The notes under the pieces are model-generated. The model saw nothing but the letters and a program-made list of their open reading frames with translations, made no database searches and was not told where the DNA came from. DNA of 5,501 bases from the NCBI GenBank assembly GCA_006227775.1, contig SBFV01000173.1, forward strand, positions 1-5,501, read 5' to 3'. This document shows positions 4,920 through 5,501 of this stretch, one piece after another (within the stretch, counting starts at the first letter, position 1; each line of letters starts with the position of its first letter). Position numbers and translations under genes: made by a program. The stretch is from Gammaproteobacteria bacterium. GTDB taxonomy: Bacteria; Pseudomonadota; Gammaproteobacteria; Chromatiales; Chromatiaceae.

Positions 4920-5452
4920 CGATGGATATGTCGTCCTCTTAGGTTAGGTTGTTATGATTGAATGCACTCGCCAGTTGCTTTTGCCCTGCTCTGTCCGGCC
5001 CCGCTGGATCGTTGGGGTAGCCAGACGCCACTCCCCCTTGGTGCCTCGTCGTAAACCGCTAGACGGGGATCTGGGATGAAGTCCGTCCTAACTGTCCTGA
5101 GGGCGCGCGCCACACCCCAGAAAAGGAAAGGCTTTGCCATGACTTTCACGCTAACTGATCGGCGTCCGTCGCTGGACACTTCCCACCGTGGAGAGTCTTT
5201 GGCCCTTCTCGAGGATACCCGGTTGCGGTATGGCAACCTGGAGGAACCATCCCTTCAACTGGCCAACTGTCATGATCTTGATTTTCAACGGACACGATGT
5301 TACGCGACTTTTGCCCCGGCTGCCAGATGACCCCTCCGCGCTCTGAGTTCCTCTCCGTCCGCGTGCAAACCATCGCCACTAACCGCGGCCCCCAATGACC
5401 GACTGGATGCGAACCGTCGTCCTCATGTCAGCCGCGCATCAGGTCAAGAATC
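4920..5452. other. 533-base region without a convincing gene, between divergent CHAD operon and rsmA
   Basis: This stretch must hold the promoters of the minus-strand CHAD/ParA unit and of rsmA, but I cannot point to clear -35/-10 pairs. A CATAAC element in the minus sense, just upstream of the CHAD gene, is at best a weak -10. AGGTTAGGTT (4941-4950) is a short direct repeat. GACGG (5062-5066) and CCGTC (5083-5087) form a weak inverted repeat, and GGTTGC (5221-5226) with GCAACC (5233-5238) a 6-bp hairpin. The longer open frames here have less GC-biased third positions than the neighbouring genes and no recognisable domains. One short frame with a good ribosome binding site (5139-5330) is listed separately. 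The region could hold decayed coding sequence or a small RNA; I see no intrinsic terminator to support the latter. Confidence 0.5.
5139..5330 (+). CDS. Doubtful small ORF (63 aa) with a good ribosome binding site
   Basis: A frame starting at ATG 5139 has the purine-rich stretch AAGGAAAGG (5123-5131) 7 bases upstream, a strong Shine-Dalgarno match. It encodes a 63-residue polar peptide beginning MTFTLTDRRPSLD, with two cysteines, no hydrophobic segment and no motif I recognise. Roughly half of its third codon positions are G or C, clearly below the neighbouring genes. This argues either against coding or for acquired or decaying sequence. It is in the rsmA orientation and ends 122 bases before rsmA. 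It could be a genuine small protein, a gene remnant or chance; chance is a serious possibility. Confidence 0.28.
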   Translation: MTFTLTDRRPSLDTSHRGESLALLEDTRLRYGNLEEPSLQLANCHDLDFQRTRCYATFAPAAR

Positions 5453-5501
5453 ATGTTTCCTCACCCCCGTAAACGCTTCGGTCAACACTTTCTCCAGGAC
5501 C
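5453..5501 (+). CDS. rsmA: 16S rRNA dimethyladenosine transferase, N-terminal start, 3' truncated by the window
   Basis: RsmA (KsgA) uses S-adenosylmethionine to dimethylate two adjacent adenines near the 3' end of 16S rRNA (A1518 and A1519 in E. coli numbering) during late 30S assembly. Only 16 codons are present: MFPHPRKRFGQHFLQD. The RKRFGQHFL stretch is the hallmark N-terminus of this family, just before the first cofactor-binding segment. The ATG at 5453 fits the usual family start. An AGG at 5441-5443 is a weak Shine-Dalgarno candidate. The gene is not directly preceded by pdxA or surA, which often sit upstream of rsmA in gammaproteobacteria. Identification is secure despite the short fragment. 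Confidence 0.93.
   Translation, partial: MFPHPRKRFGQHFLQD

Noticed and set aside
3966..4961. 331-residue open frame on the + strand opposite the CHAD gene
   Set aside because: It is antisense to a well-recognised CHAD protein, and its length follows from the GC-rich codon bias of that gene. Its translation shows no domain.
4952..5236. 94-residue minus-strand frame upstream of the CHAD gene
   Set aside because: No motif, basic low-quality composition, and it occupies the probable promoter region of the CHAD/ParA unit.
5407..5472. 21-codon frame overlapping the rsmA start, considered as a leader peptide
   Set aside because: It has no Shine-Dalgarno sequence and its stop lies 18 bases inside rsmA rather than at the start, so chance is the simpler explanation.

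Overview
The window looks like chromosomal DNA from a GC-rich proteobacterium. A gammaproteobacterium is the best guess, perhaps from the Chromatiales or a related group. The reasons are the style of the purN and rsmA ends, a small DUF6489-type protein, a YgiF-like (CYTH-like plus CHAD) protein and consistently GC-rich third codon positions. This placement is inference; no rRNA gene is present to test it. I see no tRNA, rRNA, CRISPR array, insertion sequence or prophage gene.

Layout. Bases 1-198 are the 3' end of purN (purine synthesis), followed on the same strand by a 78-residue protein of unknown function (244-480). Two minus-strand genes converge on that pair: a 154-residue unknown protein (921-1385) and, downstream of it, an 84-residue DUF6489-like protein (533-787). 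Diverging from these, on the plus strand, is a 278-residue calcineurin-like metallophosphoesterase (1543-2379). It is preceded by a 16-codon open frame with a near-ideal ribosome binding site whose stop overlaps the phosphoesterase start. A 195-base convergent gap (2380-2574), rich in hairpins, separates it from a minus-strand two-gene unit. That unit consists of a CHAD-domain protein (3336-4919) followed, with a 4-base ATGA overlap, by a ParA-type ATPase (2575-3339). A 533-base stretch with no convincing gene (4920-5452) leads to the first 16 codons of rsmA (5453 to the window end).

The most interesting unit is the CHAD/ParA pair. CHAD domains are known to bind polyphosphate and localise to polyphosphate granules. 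ParA-type ATPases position DNA or protein cargo along the nucleoid, usually with help from a partner carrying a short basic segment. Here the ParA has no ParB beside it, is translationally coupled to the CHAD gene, and the CHAD protein ends in a KRKRK tail. A polyphosphate-granule positioning or segregation system is a reasonable, testable hypothesis. The second point of interest is the phosphoesterase leader: short peptide, ATGA overlap, and a small hairpin covering the downstream ribosome binding site. This arrangement suggests control by translational coupling.
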